Shown here piece after piece: positions 63,680 to 64,000 of a DNA stretch of 64,000 nt. Below the pieces are notes generated by a model, which was given only the letters and a program-made list of their open reading frames with translations, did not search any database and was not told where the DNA came from. Made by a program: the position numbers and the translations under genes. The DNA comes from Taudactylus pleione. Its lineage: Eukaryota > Chordata > Amphibia > Anura > Myobatrachidae. The stretch lies in assembly GCA_031769625.1 (NCBI GenBank), contig JAUIMM010000002.1, positions 806,001 to 870,000 on the forward strand, read 5' to 3'. The stretch's first letter is position 1; every line of letters starts with the position of its first letter.

Positions 63680-64000
63680 TGGTCAAAAGTTTTACAACAA
63701 CCCCATTTTTTTTCAGTTTTTATTGAAACTTCAGCAATTCAAGTTAATAAGTCCAGTTAATAATAACTCCAGTTAATAACCTTACATAGGGAAGTGGTGA
63801 GCTGCTAGTTAGAGGATAAGGAAAAATAGCCAAATTTAATGTAAATTTCAGACTTTAAAGAACTTACAGCTGTTCTGCAGCAATGACAAAGAGGCTTGCC
63901 TGAGCCATGATATACCGCCAGTGGTCTACTGAAGACTGGAAGAAGGTCTTATGGGCTGATGAATCCAAATGTTAAATCATTGGCTCACCATGCAGGGTTT
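63680..64000 (+). pseudogene. Tc1-like transposon, runs off the window
   Basis: Begins with a Tc1-type end, GTGGTCAAAAGTTTTACAAC. Near the edge, the plus frame reads YRQWSTEDWKKVLWADESK, with the first catalytic Asp of the DDE domain, and then a TAA stop where a Phe codon is expected, followed by IIGSPCRV. The N-terminal DNA-binding part is mostly missing, and the rest lies outside the window. Inactive. Confidence 0.75.

Overview
This is vertebrate nuclear DNA, most likely from a frog or another amphibian with a large, repeat-rich genome. I infer this from three things: a split AGC kinase gene with GT-AG introns, of a PKC-delta-like type I associate with frogs; the mix of mobile elements (DIRS/Ngaro with an SGNH esterase, Penelope-like, L1/Tx1, L2, Harbinger, hAT, Tc1, an endogenous retrovirus); and many short inverted-repeat elements. 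No bacterial, plasmid or phage feature is present, and I saw no tRNA or rRNA gene.

Layout. 1-5,000: a chain-of-hairpins MITE, an L2-type 3' tail, and a broken Penelope-like element split by a second chain-of-hairpins MITE and followed by a fold-back repeat. 6,103-7,906: a large fold-back repeat with a Harbinger-type MITE inserted in its centre. 9,400-13,400: a decayed minus-strand L1 carrying a 2.27-kb hAT element with a perfect 8-bp target duplication. 14,047-15,242: Penelope RT/GIY-YIG remnants abutting a truncated Tc1, with a 167-bp hAT MITE inside. 15,465-23,312: a minus-strand endogenous retrovirus (Env TM, collapsed pol, split gag) whose right-hand LTR contains a second copy of gag. 24,210-33,556: a plus-strand L1 interrupted by an L2 fragment and by a 1.3-kb hAT, both with target duplications. 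35,980-41,021: a minus-strand DIRS/Ngaro-like element (gag, RT-RNase H, truncated tyrosine recombinase, SGNH hydrolase). 41,230-48,283: a 53-bp tandem repeat split by a complete 6.1-kb Harbinger transposon carrying both a Myb-like gene and a DDE transposase gene. 48,284-51,900: MITEs and minisatellites.

51,942-61,410 (minus strand) holds the only gene I judge to be a working host gene. It has nine exons that join in frame to about 493 residues: a basic, disordered N-terminus followed by a complete AGC-type Ser/Thr kinase domain and a C-terminal hydrophobic motif. Its introns are full of MITEs, a hAT element and minisatellites. The window ends (61,949-64,000) in nested MITEs and the start of a Tc1-like transposon that runs off the edge.

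The most unusual items are the retroviral LTR carrying an internal gag copy younger than the LTR pair, the chain-of-hairpins MITE family, the repeated hammerhead-ribozyme-like cores near Penelope remnants and AT repeats, the nearly intact two-gene Harbinger, and the DIRS-like element that lost the catalytic half of its recombinase but kept an SGNH esterase frame.
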